A program made the position numbers and the translations under genes. From Klebsormidium nitens (lineage: Eukaryota > Streptophyta > Klebsormidiophyceae > Klebsormidiales > Klebsormidiaceae): a stretch of 30,807 nt of DNA. Numbering within the stretch: position 1 is the stretch's first letter; every line of letters begins with the position of its first letter. Under the pieces are notes generated by a model that did not search any database, was not told where the DNA came from, and saw only the letters and a list, made by a program, of their open reading frames with translations. Shown here piece by piece: positions 1 to 11,700 of the stretch. The stretch is taken from NCBI GenBank assembly GCA_000708835.1, contig DF237768.1:1-30807 (forward strand), written 5' to 3'.

Positions 1-986
1 CGTCTGATCTCCAATAATCTAACACTACTTTGCTCCAATGTTGCGTCTTGCTTGAACGTACTAGAACGTCCGCTTTCTGCGCAGTTTCAAGTTCCTGCTA
101 GAGCTTGAACGGGTTACGAAAGCAGGGGGGCTGGTTATAGATTTAAACAGGCTCTGCGTCATCAACACTGAGTTTACCTGGAACGGTGAAGGGACCTGAT
201 CATATGAACCGAAGGACGAAGATATCTGAATTCCAAGTCATGTCCGCGTCGACTGAAAAGGTGATCGAGTATGGGCTTTTTACTGGAGTTCAACGTATGG
301 AGCAGATAATCTAGGTCTACATTTGTGGGTGCCGATGTCCTGTGCTAAGACTCTAGAGACCTACACTGTATTCTCGCAGATTGCACCGAAGATTCCAGTT
401 GAAAGACTAACGATGCAAGAGTAACAAAAGGTGGCAGATCGACCAGACGATCAGAAAGCAAGGTTAGGACAGAGTTGTTTCTCAAATGCTCCGACTTGCC
501 TCCCAACATTTCAACGGGACCTTCGGATTGCACGTAAAGACTACCAGCAAAGAGCAGGGAACGGGAATCAAAGTTGGCCACGTACTCCAGTGCAAACCTT
601 CCCCTGGTGTTCACAAACGTCAAGCACGGCTTAGAAGAATCACACAGGCTCCAGATTTCGAGCTTCGGAGAATTTTAAGAGATCGCAAAGAACGGAAAGT
701 CAAGCGTAGTACCTGCCATTGATCTATTCCCATCACCAAACCCGTGCTTGGCGGGTATGAGAAGAGGGTCTGATTGCGGATCGTCAAGGACGTCTGCAAG
801 TGAAGGCAAGAACGTATGACGGATTGCTCGTGAGCAAGAGAACAAGATCAAGCAAGGAGTTAGAAGAGAGAATGGAGAAAAACCTTTTGTTTGTAGACGC
901 TAGTGTAACATTGACCCCTCCAGCTTTGGCTTTGAACAAGCCAGGAAGGCGTGAAAAACACACTTCAGACCGGAAGTCGAAGTAAG

Positions 987-1163
987 ATCGTTCTCTAGAA
1001 GAGGTACAGTAGGCTCCAGTTATAGTACTGGGACGGGTAGAGTTGCTATGGGGGTTAGAGTGGGTACAGGTGCGGAGCGGGTAGTTCTCTGGGTTTAGGT
1101 CTTGAGTGTCAGCTTCGTTCCTACTATGATATGAGCTTACTATGACTATTCTAGAGAAGCATC
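987..1163. mobile_element. MITE-like element, copy 2 (degenerate)
   Basis: The interior (about 1028-1115: TGGGACGGGTAG, GGGGGTTAGAGTGGGTACAG, GGAGCGGGTAG) is roughly 80% like copy 1 at 26460-26552. Imperfect terminal inverted repeats share TTCTCTAGAA and CAGTAGGCTC / CATAGTAAGCTC. Same orientation as copy 1. Confidence 0.8.
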
Positions 1164-2254
1164 GAATTGAGTACATTGGGCTTCAATGTACTCAGATTCG
1201 AAGAATGATTCAGGTTGTTGTCCTCGACGTTACTTGAAGGAGAATAGGAGCAACATGACAACATGATGACGCGCAAACCCCCGCCGGGTAAACAACATGA
1301 AATCCGCAAGCATTACAGGAGTCTCCTTATATAAACGCGACGTACGTCACCGCAAACCCTCTGCTTACTAACCTTGCCGTGCTTCGTAACCAAAAACTTG
1401 CCACCTGTACAAACGTGCCATTCGAGGTGAACAGGGTCGCTCTGATGAGGGGAGCTTTGCGCAGAGAACTAGGAGATTCGCTACAAGCATCGAAGGTATG
1501 AAAAGACTGCATTTTAAGGTCATACGCCATCATGCTAGCATTCCAGAAGTGGAGTTTGCCGACTGTCCGCCGAAGACCGTACCTTGTCAGTAGTGAAGCG
1601 CGACAGACGGCCGCTTTCAAACGTCAGCCGTACTGGCCCCGTTCCAATGTCAAAGTTCGCTTCCGTTCCGTTGCCGTAATCCTTGACGACCACTGACGTG
1701 GGGGCACCTGCGAAGAGCCCAAAGCAATCGATTCCGATTCAATAAGTAGGTCTTGACGAGTCAGAGCGAAAATGGTTTCCGGACGTGGACGTGTCCGAAA
1801 GGGCCCAAAGTAAATTCGTAGATATCGAGCAATTCACAGATTGTAGAATTCGACAGAACCCCTAGTATCCACGCAAGGTGCTTTTGTCGCTGCACAGACG
1901 GATGTAGACGTGTTTCGAGTAAGACTGCAGAACGTCGTCTTGTTTGTTTCAAGTCCGTTGGACTGCTGTTCGTTACAATTGGGCCTATGGTTTGGCATTC
2001 TGATGCTCCCCAGGTGAGCAAAGATATTCTTAGGCTGAGCGGTTTCCATTGCTACGCGAGAAGAGCCTCGCGAAGCATTCGCGCGTGAGCGCGCTAGTGC
2101 CGACGATGAGATGAAAAGGTCTGACCGCATTCGATGTCATTAAACCGCCCAGCTTTGACCCGTTTCCGGACCAGGCGCCTTACTCCACCTTTAGTACAGG
2201 AGCTTTGTGACTTGCATTTTCAGCAATTCATTGTCGCAAGCAAAGACATCTAGA

Positions 2255-2293
2255 CATCCGCGGAAGACAACCGATCTTAGTCTTCCGTGGATG
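2255..2293. other. Hairpin, 14-bp stem
   Basis: CATCCGCGGAAGAC and GTCTTCCGTGGATG pair at 13 of 14 positions (14 with a G-U pair on one strand) around an 11-base loop. It lies 232 bp past the last mannosidase exon. Confidence 0.7.
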
Positions 2294-2525
2294 AAAACCT
2301 CACCCTTCGAAGAACTTTCCTTTTTTCCAAAAGGCACCTAGAAACATACAAACAAACAAAGCGCTCGGGAGGACACATTTTCACGACTCCTGCTCTTACC
2401 ACAACCATTATCGGGGAGCTTTACATGAGAAACCTCAGCCGACATCCGGACAGAACAGCTTCCTTAAACCTTTTTCACGAGAGAATGAAGAGCGGTACGA
2501 ACCAATTGATAGACTCGGTACCCAC

Positions 2526-2799
2526 CAGGGTCCGACGTGGCCAGCGGAGGTCCCACGAAGTACGTCGCAAACCCCAGGGGGGGCGCCGCAGCCCGAAACG
2601 TCAGCTCGTACGAACCCCCCGAATCATGAGAGCCCGGCGCTTGTTGCTGACGTAACCGCATGCTGACGTCATCTATGGGCGCGACCTGGGAAGGGACCGC
2701 ACGCCCGTCGGTGTCGGTGACAGCGAGCCACGTGTCGGCCACAGGGAGCGTGACGAGCTCTTGGCGGGGCCACGCGAGGGGGTTGTAGACGAGAACGAC
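2526..2799 (-). CDS. Alpha-mannosidase exon 13: start of C-terminal beta domain
   Basis: 91 codons plus one base if the donor is G/GTGGGT at 2525. [20 protein letters not shown] and [13 protein letters not shown] match the YNPLGW and PPLGF(T/A)TY motifs. An alternative donor GTACCG lies four bases further on. This is the last exon I can find. No downstream GH38 motif (GAYVFRPN, EVHQ, YTDSNGR, HRRLLxDD) is seen between 1 and 2525. Confidence 0.85.
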
Positions 2800-5700
2800 C
2801 TGCCGAAACAGTTTTGGGTTAAGCAAACAGAGGAGAGATTTGGCGAACAGCTTCGGGTTAGGCACACGGATGAGGGTTTGGGACATGTTTTGGTTTGCAA
2901 GTTTTCGGGTGTCAAGGGGCTGAGAAGTCCTTGATGTCTTCAGATTTTCTTGTCTTTGGAAAGTGATACAAGAGAACAACCTGTCAAAACCGTTTCAGGT
3001 GATATATCAGAGTTAAGCAAACGACAATCGGTTCCTCTGACGATGATAAGATTTTCAGATACCTAGGCCTTGGTATTCCAGGAGAAACCTTGATCTCTAG
3101 AGATCCCTCTTATCAGACTCCTCCTTGGATCTCAAGATAGCAAGGGTTCAATTTCGTCGGTATTCGAGAAGGAGTCGGACTTTTGGCAGATTGATTGGTC
3201 AAAACTAGAGCCGTGCCCATAGAGTGACGGAGTCTGCCATTGCGACCAGGCTTGAAAGTTTCTCGTCGTGGGTGGCCGGTCCAATCAGGGTTTCAGGTTT
3301 TAGTGTTTTAGGGATAAAAGATTTCAGAGCTTCAGGGTTTTAGGGATCTTACCAGCGCAGACCAGGCGGGGATGTGACTCGTTGTGGGCGGGCAGTAGCT
3401 GATGTTGAGCAGAGGGCACTGTCGAAAGGAAGAGAATTTTAGAGATTTAGCAGTGCATTTCCAGGACAACAAGGTTTGAGATTCATATGTAAGATGGAAG
3501 ACAAGCAGCACTGATCTACTCTAGAAAGAACGGGGCGGGTTACACGGCCTGTGAAAGGTGTTGTTGCAACAGACCTAGGCAAGGGAGAAATAAAGTATGC
3601 GTGTGATCGCTTCCGCATATCCGCAATCGCTCTCGATCATTTGCACCTACCTGAGTAGCTCATCAATCTCAGACCATTCCTTCCTCTGTGTATGTTGCTA
3701 CTTAGGATTCAGCAGCTAGGACATTTCAAGCCAAGCATGACCAGTACTGTCGCGGACTCACACGAGAACAGGAAGCTTGCTACTGATTAGTTCCACATGC
3801 CTGCTTGCAAAGAACTGAACGCAATCACTGAGGAATTCCCATGATGCGTGGAAAAAGTAGACATCGGTCAGCACTGTCGGCCCAAGCACCCGAAGATCAC
3901 TATCGCCACATGCTACCCGCACTTCTGGCTCCGGCCCTTTTGGGCATCCAGTCCTCTCGTTATCTGCGAGCCGTCTCTCAAAGAAGACGGCCTCCACAAA
4001 CCGCGAACTCAACCGCTGCTCGCGCAAACTCACCTGCTGTAAGATTGGCCCTTCGAGGGTCGTGTTCGCTTTCGGCGCTGGCTCTGGTTTTGACTCCGCG
4101 TCGCCAGGGGTTGATGATGTCAGATCCGCCAGCTTAAGAAGCGCTGACGTCACCACCGACTCAGCCTGCGCAGAAGACAAGTGGGCGTTTGAGGGGCGCG
4201 GCAGCTACGTGGTCTCAAGGCGACCGATTTCCAGGACTTGGGAGCTTTTGACGCCGCAATTTTATTTGCTGCTGAAGTTCAACCTTCAAACCAGGGGGAC
4301 CAAACCCCACTCAGAGAATCGGAACCATGTTCCGCGCCATCCGATGTGAATCTGCTTCGATTGAACGGTCTAGATTGCATTATGGAGTGTCCCGAGCGCT
4401 GAGGGGACCCCGGTTGGCCTGCGGATTAAGTCTATCAAGTAGTTAGAGCCATTATGCCTGGTTAACCTTCCTTAATCAGCAAAGTATAACTCCTAAACCC
4501 CTTCTTGCCCCAACTCAAAATGCAAGGGTTACAAACAAGACCCTTCGGAGGTTCGAGTCCACCAAATTTTGGGTTGGGGCAATTAGAGGTTTGGCTGCTG
4601 GCACATGGTTCAGGATGCAAACCTATTCACCTGGGGTGTGTGGTCCCCCTGCTTCAAACGGAGTATGGAGTTTTCTGAGATGCACTTGCAGGCGCCTGTG
4701 GGCGCAGATGATCAGGAAAACAATGTCCCTCGTGCAAGCTTTTCACCGTATTCTAGAAACGATCTCGTCTCTATGGCCAACTGATTGGGTTCCGGAGCGA
4801 TTTGATTAGGTGTAAACTGAGTTCCTACACGACTGCTGCTAAAGTTTCTACGAATCGGAGATCAGCTCCGAAGTTTGCTAGGTCACCGGCGTTCCTCAAC
4901 AAACACGCCGCACCTCTTTTGCCACGTACCTTCAAAAGTTGTTTAGGTCACAGCTTTGACCAAGAAGGTAGTCTCAAAGGAGTATTCGTCGAAGGTGCGT
5001 AGATAAAACCGGTAGTTCTATTTGACACCTCAAACGCCATCACGCTAGCTTGACACAAAACCAAAGGTGGTTTGAAGGGTTAACGTCTCCGCCCACCTCT
5101 ACCGCGCCAGCGGCCAACCTCTTGGCGTAATCGTCCGCCACGTGTTGCTTGCTCGTGCCGCTGACGCCATCGTGATGCTGGACAATCGCGAGCGCCTCTT
5201 CCAGACTGTCCGTCGTTGGCCCCGTTTTCGATCTACCCGCCAGGAACTCCAGCTGGCGCGCGGCCTGCACATAGCGTATTGTTGTTCATCATAGGCTATT
5301 GGTCCGTCGGGGGTCCTGCTCCCAATCAGCCCGCCAGACGTTTCATAGGCGCGCGGCCTATGCATAGCGTATCGTCGACCAGAGGCTATTGGTCAGTTGT
5401 GGGCCCTGTTTCCGACCGGCCTGCCGGAAACTCCAGCTGGCGCGCGGCCTGCACATAGATTATCGTCGATCATAGGCTATTGAGCTATTGACTCGTGTAC
5501 ATACAGGTCGTCTGTCCGTCGTGGGCCCTGTTTCCGATCGGCCCGCCAGAAAGTCCAGCTCGCGCGCGTTCTGCACAAACCGTATTGTAGTCGATCATAG
5601 GCTTCTGGCAAGTGTACACAAAGATCGGCGTCCTTCGTGGGCTCTATTTCCAATGGGCCCCCAGGAAACTCCAACTGCCGCGCCGCCTGTAGATAGCCTA

Positions 5701-8700
5701 TCGTAGGCGATCAAAGGGCATGGGTCGGATGAAGACAAAGATTGGGCGTCTTCCAAAGAGCTAGGGGGATCTTAGTGTTAGAAGTATTTGCGCACTGCCA
5801 CTCGGGCCACACTGGCGCCAAACCCATCTATTCAAACCCATTTATTCAAACCCATCTATTCAAACCCATCTATTCAAACCCATTTGGCTCTCTCTGCGAG
5901 AAAGAACTGGTCGGCTTGTGGACAAATTAGGAGTACGCTTGGTTTGGTAAGTCCTGGCACGCTGGCGTTTTTGATTCCCACAGCCTTTTGAATACGCAGA
6001 CCCCTAACGCTTCAAGATCGTACAGTAGAAAAGGGATACGCGCTGCGTGAGACTCTCTCGACGGTTGAGAGCAGCGCGGAAGACCCGGCACTCATCCGAT
6101 ACGACCTGATACGTCATCTTTTAGACATCAGTTTCCCTCAAATGAAACAATACCAACTTTCGAACACCGGATTCGTTAATTCACTCGAAGTTGTATCAAA
6201 AATGAACGGCCATGAGATGAAGGAAGCGCAGGCCACAGGTCGCTAAAATCTTCACGCATCCTCCGACTACGGACTATTATGACGATTCAGAGCAAGGATA
6301 CGGTTTCACGGTTTATTACCTGCAGCCGACCAGATAGAGCACGCACGTAGCCCTTGAGGTTGACGCGGCTCGAAAAGTAACCGGTCCAATAGCAATGGGG
6401 GCAGTCTGCGTACCTGAGAAGGGGCAAAGCGAGAAATCAGGTCAGGGAACAGAGAAGGAGCATGAGGTTCTGAAATACTCCTGTCAGGCATGTTAATTCT
6501 TTTTGGACCCAAAAGATAGCCAAATTGGAAGCAGTAGGGGCAAATGCATGCCTGGGAGAACCCCCGAAAAAGGCTTTATTCACTGGAAAGAGAAATGCGA
6601 AGGAGAGTCTCAAGGTCGTAGCTAGGGTGCCGCCAGAAAGGTTGTTCCGAAACGAAGCACCACCTGCACGCGTTTGGTCATCTCTTCTTTGAACGTGAAA
6701 GCACTGCTCACAATGAAAGCAACGCTTTCTGGCCCACTTTCTGTGCACCGACGCCGAGTGTACCCTTTACTTGGAGCCAATCTTTTGCCTCCCCTGTTTG
6801 ACATAACATGTTCCAAAAACGTTAAGGCAGTGTTATTCGTGATCCTATTGGCCAAAACCCTTACCGGGTTGACCGCTTTGACCGAGATCGAAACTTGAGC
6901 GAGTAAACCCCCTACTAATTTCAGCAGAGTCACTGCTTCAACAAACAAGAAGTCGTTAACCTCACAATAAACCCTTCATCGCAAAACTTCGTCCCAAGGG
7001 GAGGAAATTCTCGTTCTGGTTCAAGCAAGGACCGATAGAAGATGGATAATCATTCATCTCTGTCACTTTCTCTATGAATATGGTAAAGCGGCGATTGAGC
7101 AGACTCACGGAAAGAAGTCGTCGGTCTTGAGGGGCCAGGACTCGTTGGCCGCGTGCTTGGCGTCTATGTACAGAGTGGGCGTGGAGTAGAAGGCGTTCAC
7201 TCGTCCATCCTGCGAAATTCGAAGCGCCTAAGTTTTTAGCACTATAAGTTGTATGAAATCGATTCCCTCCACTACACGTTGATTAGTACGGCTTTCCCTT
7301 CATCATTCAATGATTGCCATGTCCACGCCGTATATCAAAGCAGTTGGCAAACCTGTGCGGAAAGTGAAATAGAGACGACAGAAATCCTGCGCACAGATCA
7401 GTAGAGCTAGTGGTCAAACGAGCTCGCAACCCAATGCGCTTTCCACAACTATCCGGTCTTCTTTTTTGACGCAGCGAGACGGAATGGACAGGGGAAGATG
7501 AAGCGGTCGAGAATCATCCTCCTTGCTTCTTCTCCGCAGCGGCAGGCTGGAACTTTTGGGCGTCTCACAGTCGCTCCAAGCATCACCAAACACAAAGAAC
7601 AGACTCGATGGTCTCAGCGAAACTAGCTTGACAGCACAATAGCAACATTCGTTTGAACCAACGGGCGTGTGAAGTAAGATAGGCGCCTGGAGGACCGTTG
7701 GGGTTAGGGTGGTAACGAGGGTGGGTTTGGATGCGACGCACCTGATTAGTCTTTGGTTAAGGGGACTAAGATGAAAGTACCCTGTTGTCATGGAATCTCT
7801 TTCGTTTTGTGTAAACAAGTTTAGAAAAGCAGCTACCTAAGGAGGAAAGGGCTATCAAAGTGACTCAGTTGTCATTTACACCCATTGGTTGGATCGTAAG
7901 AATCATGCTGCCAGTAGCTTTACGGTTAAGATAACCTACTTGGTTAAGGTGGTGAACCAGCTTGTCCACGTTTTGGAACCACGCGTCAGCATTCACGTGC
8001 GAAAAGTCGGCACCCATCGTCAGCATGATGTGGTTGGTCCGGAACTGCGCCGCTTGCTTCAGGTTGTCCGCGATCAAAGTCTCCAAGCGTTCCTTCAGAT
8101 TGTAGCTCTCTAAACAGGGGTCGTCTTGCAGGAAGGGAAAAAATGACGTCATCGATCGTCTAGGATTAAGACTTGTTGTGGTTCGTCCGGAAGTTCGCCG
8201 CTTGCTTGAGGTTGTCCGCGATTGAAGTCTCCGAGCGTTCCTCAAGGTTATAGCTTTCAAACAGAGGTGGTGCTGCGGGGAGGGCAAAAATGACGTCATG
8301 CTATCGTCTAGAATTCAAGACTTGTTGTGGTTGGTTCGACTTGCGCGGCTTGCGAGGAACGAAAAGCACTTCGAGATCTACCAGAATCACTGTTCTTGAG
8401 CGGTCAAGCTTTCAAAATGGCTCAACTGTCATACGGCCAGATAACCACAAGACAAGCCCAAAGCACAAGCTGATTGAAAGCACAAAGAATTGAGCGTGCA
8501 TGAGGGATATGTCTTTGCATTTTGGGGGCAGTAAGCTTCAGGAATAGAAAGCTCCTACCCCAACACTCGAATTCTGCATAAACCCTCAAGATTCAACTCC
8601 TCCGCACCTGTACCAACTTCAACTTTCAAACGTATTCGCCTCAGGCTGGTTAGCGTGATCCACCTCAAAAAACCACAACTAACTCGGAATCCGAAGTGAG

Positions 8701-11700
8701 GGGTCACCTGGATGGAGGGAGTCCTGGCAACGTCTTCAAAGTCGAAGGTTGGGGGCGGCATATAGTGGGCGTGCAGTATGCCGGCAAACGTCTGTAGATA
8801 AAATAGGTTAGTGTGCAGGTTAGTGCCCGAACCCGGGTTGATGTGCAGCCTGCTAATGTTCTGCTGATATTCGTTTACTCCTCGGACGAAATATACAGCC
8901 ATCGTCAAAAACTCGCCAGATTGCGAACCCTTTAAACAGGATCTTCATACAGACCTTATCCACGCAATCAAGGACAATCGCAAGAGCCCAATCTTTTAGA
9001 AACCGTTTACGAGCGCAGTATGGGGTGGACGATCGGCCGGTTCAGAAACGTTTGGGAAAATCTCAATGCTTCTTTGACACCACAATCAGCTCCATCTCGG
9101 CACTCCAATTCTCAGAGAGCTGCCGATGGAGACGGATTGGGCACGTCAAGCAACGTGTCCTGCATGTTTCTGGACCGTAGGATAAGGAGAACGCAACAAT
9201 CGAACGGTCCAAACACCAAACTTGCCTCACCTCCGCGGTTTTTCCTAGGGACTTAGAAGCGCGCCAGACCATTTCCATGCTCTTATTCGCCCGCCGTTCG
9301 TAAATGTCTTGGTAGTCAGCCCTGGCAAAGAAGAGGCCATCAAAGCCCATCTGCGAAAGCCCGAAAAATAATCAACACGGTTCCCCAAGCGCTAATTGGT
9401 CATTGTCGATGTTGCTTTCTATCTTGAATCATTCAAGAAGCTGTACCGAAAGGTCTTGATAGTCAGCCCTCGCAAAGAAGGGGCCATCAAAGCCCATCTG
9501 CCGAAAGCCGAAGAAATGGACCTCAGAACGAGTCACTACATGCTTGCTTTTTCTGTTTCTGACTTCATCCTTCTTAACGCAGAACACAAAATGGCCAACG
9601 GACTGACTTGTATCAGTCGCACAGCTTCCGAACCGCTATGCTAATTTCGCCAAAACGAGGTTCGACTAACCAAGGCAAGCTGCTCAAACCATAAGCTCCT
9701 CAGAGACCCTGAAAAAGCTTCTAGCTCCTTACAAAACCCCGTCCGGCTTGGGCTTGGACGGCAGACTGCTGAACGGAGGAATCCTTAGCCAGACTCTCCA
9801 AGACTTATCAAAGTGCTCCTTCATCTGCTGGTGAGAATGGGGCCCCTCACCAAACACTCTGAAGCCCGAAGCATCCAAATCTTGATCCGAGAACGAGCAG
9901 CTACCTGAAAGCTCCTCCCCCAGAAATCCGGGACTTTCAAAGTAATGCATTTGTTGCGACTCTTGCTGCTACAGGAATGGTACAAAGAAATTCTCGGCTA
10001 AGCCGGCACACATCCCAAACAAAAAAGGAGGTTTTTGGCGCAGCCCAGCCGCTCCCGACGCCTGAGACTCGTCACCGACGTCGAGTTTCCTTACCTCCGC
10101 AGTCATAAGCGATGCCTGAACGGATGAGTGACCAAACGGGTCGATTTGCCAGCCGACTCGGGGGTACTTCTCAAACTGCTCTCTGATGTAGCGGTGACCC
10201 AGGGCGGTCTGATCAATCATGTCGACGAAGTGAGTGGTCGCCTCGTCGTGCATGCACCAGCCGCCGTTGCTGCGAAGAAATGGTAAGGGTTTCAGTGGTT
10301 CAAAACCTCTTAACAAATAAAAAAAAAAGGAAAAGATATATGGTGAAAGATATATGGTGACCGAGGGCGGTCTGAAGGGCGGTCATGTCGACGAAGTGAG
10401 TGGTCGCCTCGTCGTGCATGCACCAGCCGCCGTTGCTGCAAAAAAAGGATAAGGATTTCAGTGCTTCAACCTCTTAGGAAGAGGAAAAGAGGGAAAAGAA
10501 AAGGAAAAGATATATGATTTGATCAATATTATCGACAAAGTGAGTGGTCGCCCCGTCGTGCATGCACCAGCCGCCGTTGCTGCGAAGAATCGGTAAGGGT
10601 TTCAGTGGTTCAACCTCTTAGAAAGAGGAAACGAGGGATAAGGAAAGGAAAAGATATATGGTGACCCAGGGCGGTCTATTTGATCATGTCGACAAAGTGA
10701 GTGGTCGCCTCGTCGTGCATGTACCAGCCGCCGTTGCTGCAAAAGAAGTCGTGAGTTTTTGAGTGGGTTTCCATCGTTGGATTCTTTCGAAACAGAAGAA
10801 ACGGGAAGAATGAAATTGATGAAATGAGTTCATGAGGGTTTCAGTTTTCGATGCTAGCTATCATGATTTAGAACGGAAGAAAGAAGGAGAAAAAGACAGT
10901 AATCTATGGCGAGGTGCAAGTTTCCGAAGAGACGGAAGAGGAGGGAAGGAGAGGAAGCAACAATGGGGAGGAGAGACGTTCGAACCGGAGGAAACTTCGA
11001 TGAAACCAGCCGCCGTTGCTGCGAACAATGGATGAGGGCTTCAATGGTCTTCATTGTTGAGAAAACATAAGGTGGAGGAGAGAAAGAATCGCATGTCACG
11101 AGGGCAGGTTCGTATCGGCCGAACACAAAGCTTGACTTCGTACTCGCATTCTCGGTGCACCTGCAAGTTGACAAACGGCTAGCTCCTGCTAGCGGCAGAG
11201 GTCAGTGGTTTGAAAACCGAAAAGGCAACACTATTAAAAGCTAGGATCGTGCCTTGGAAACCCCATTTGAGTCTGAAGTTCAAAGCCTCAGCGGCCCTGA
11301 GGTTTTTGACCGTCACAGGTGAAGCCTCAGCTCCTCAAAGCCTTATAATGGGTAAAAGTGAAGTTAAGCATCCGAACTTAGTCAAACAGCGCCCAAGCCC
11401 ATACCTCCTCGACACCCAAGTCGGTCAAAGCCTGAAACATTTCGGAACTAAAGCCCGGAACATTTTGGAACTAAGCCTGAAAACTGAAGGGCCTCACACA
11501 AACTCCAGCTGGCCGTCGTCCACCAGCCTCCGCACGAGCGCGCGCGTTCGCTGGGTCTGGCGTCGCCACCACATTTGGAAGAAGGCCTGCAACAGCATAA
11601 GTAGCCAGGAATTGGTGTCAATCACAAGATGAGTGGTATTATTCACGCTTCACGAAACTTCAAGAGATGAAAGGATCGAACTGCCAGACATGCACACACC

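Larger units (their letters stand above)
1..2525. other. No recognised exon; presumed intron 13 or region 3' of the mannosidase
   Basis: Apart from MITE copy 2 and the 2255-2293 hairpin nothing is recognised. Open frames at 345-623, 784-1176 and 1327-2130 encode nothing resembling GH38. If this is intron 13, it exceeds 2.5 kb, twice the longest other mannosidase intron. Confidence 0.7.

Noticed and set aside
5823-5885. Regular short repeats that might suggest a CRISPR array
   Set aside because: The 14-bp units are directly adjacent with no spacers. It is a microsatellite-like array in a eukaryotic intron.
7690-7730. GGGGTTAGGGTGG block like the MITE interior
   Set aside because: The similarity is short and G-rich, and no inverted repeats or other MITE blocks flank it.
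11356-11385. GAAGTTAAGCATCCGAAC resembles part of 5S rRNA
   Set aside because: No other 5S box or stem matches around it, and it lies in a mannosidase intron.
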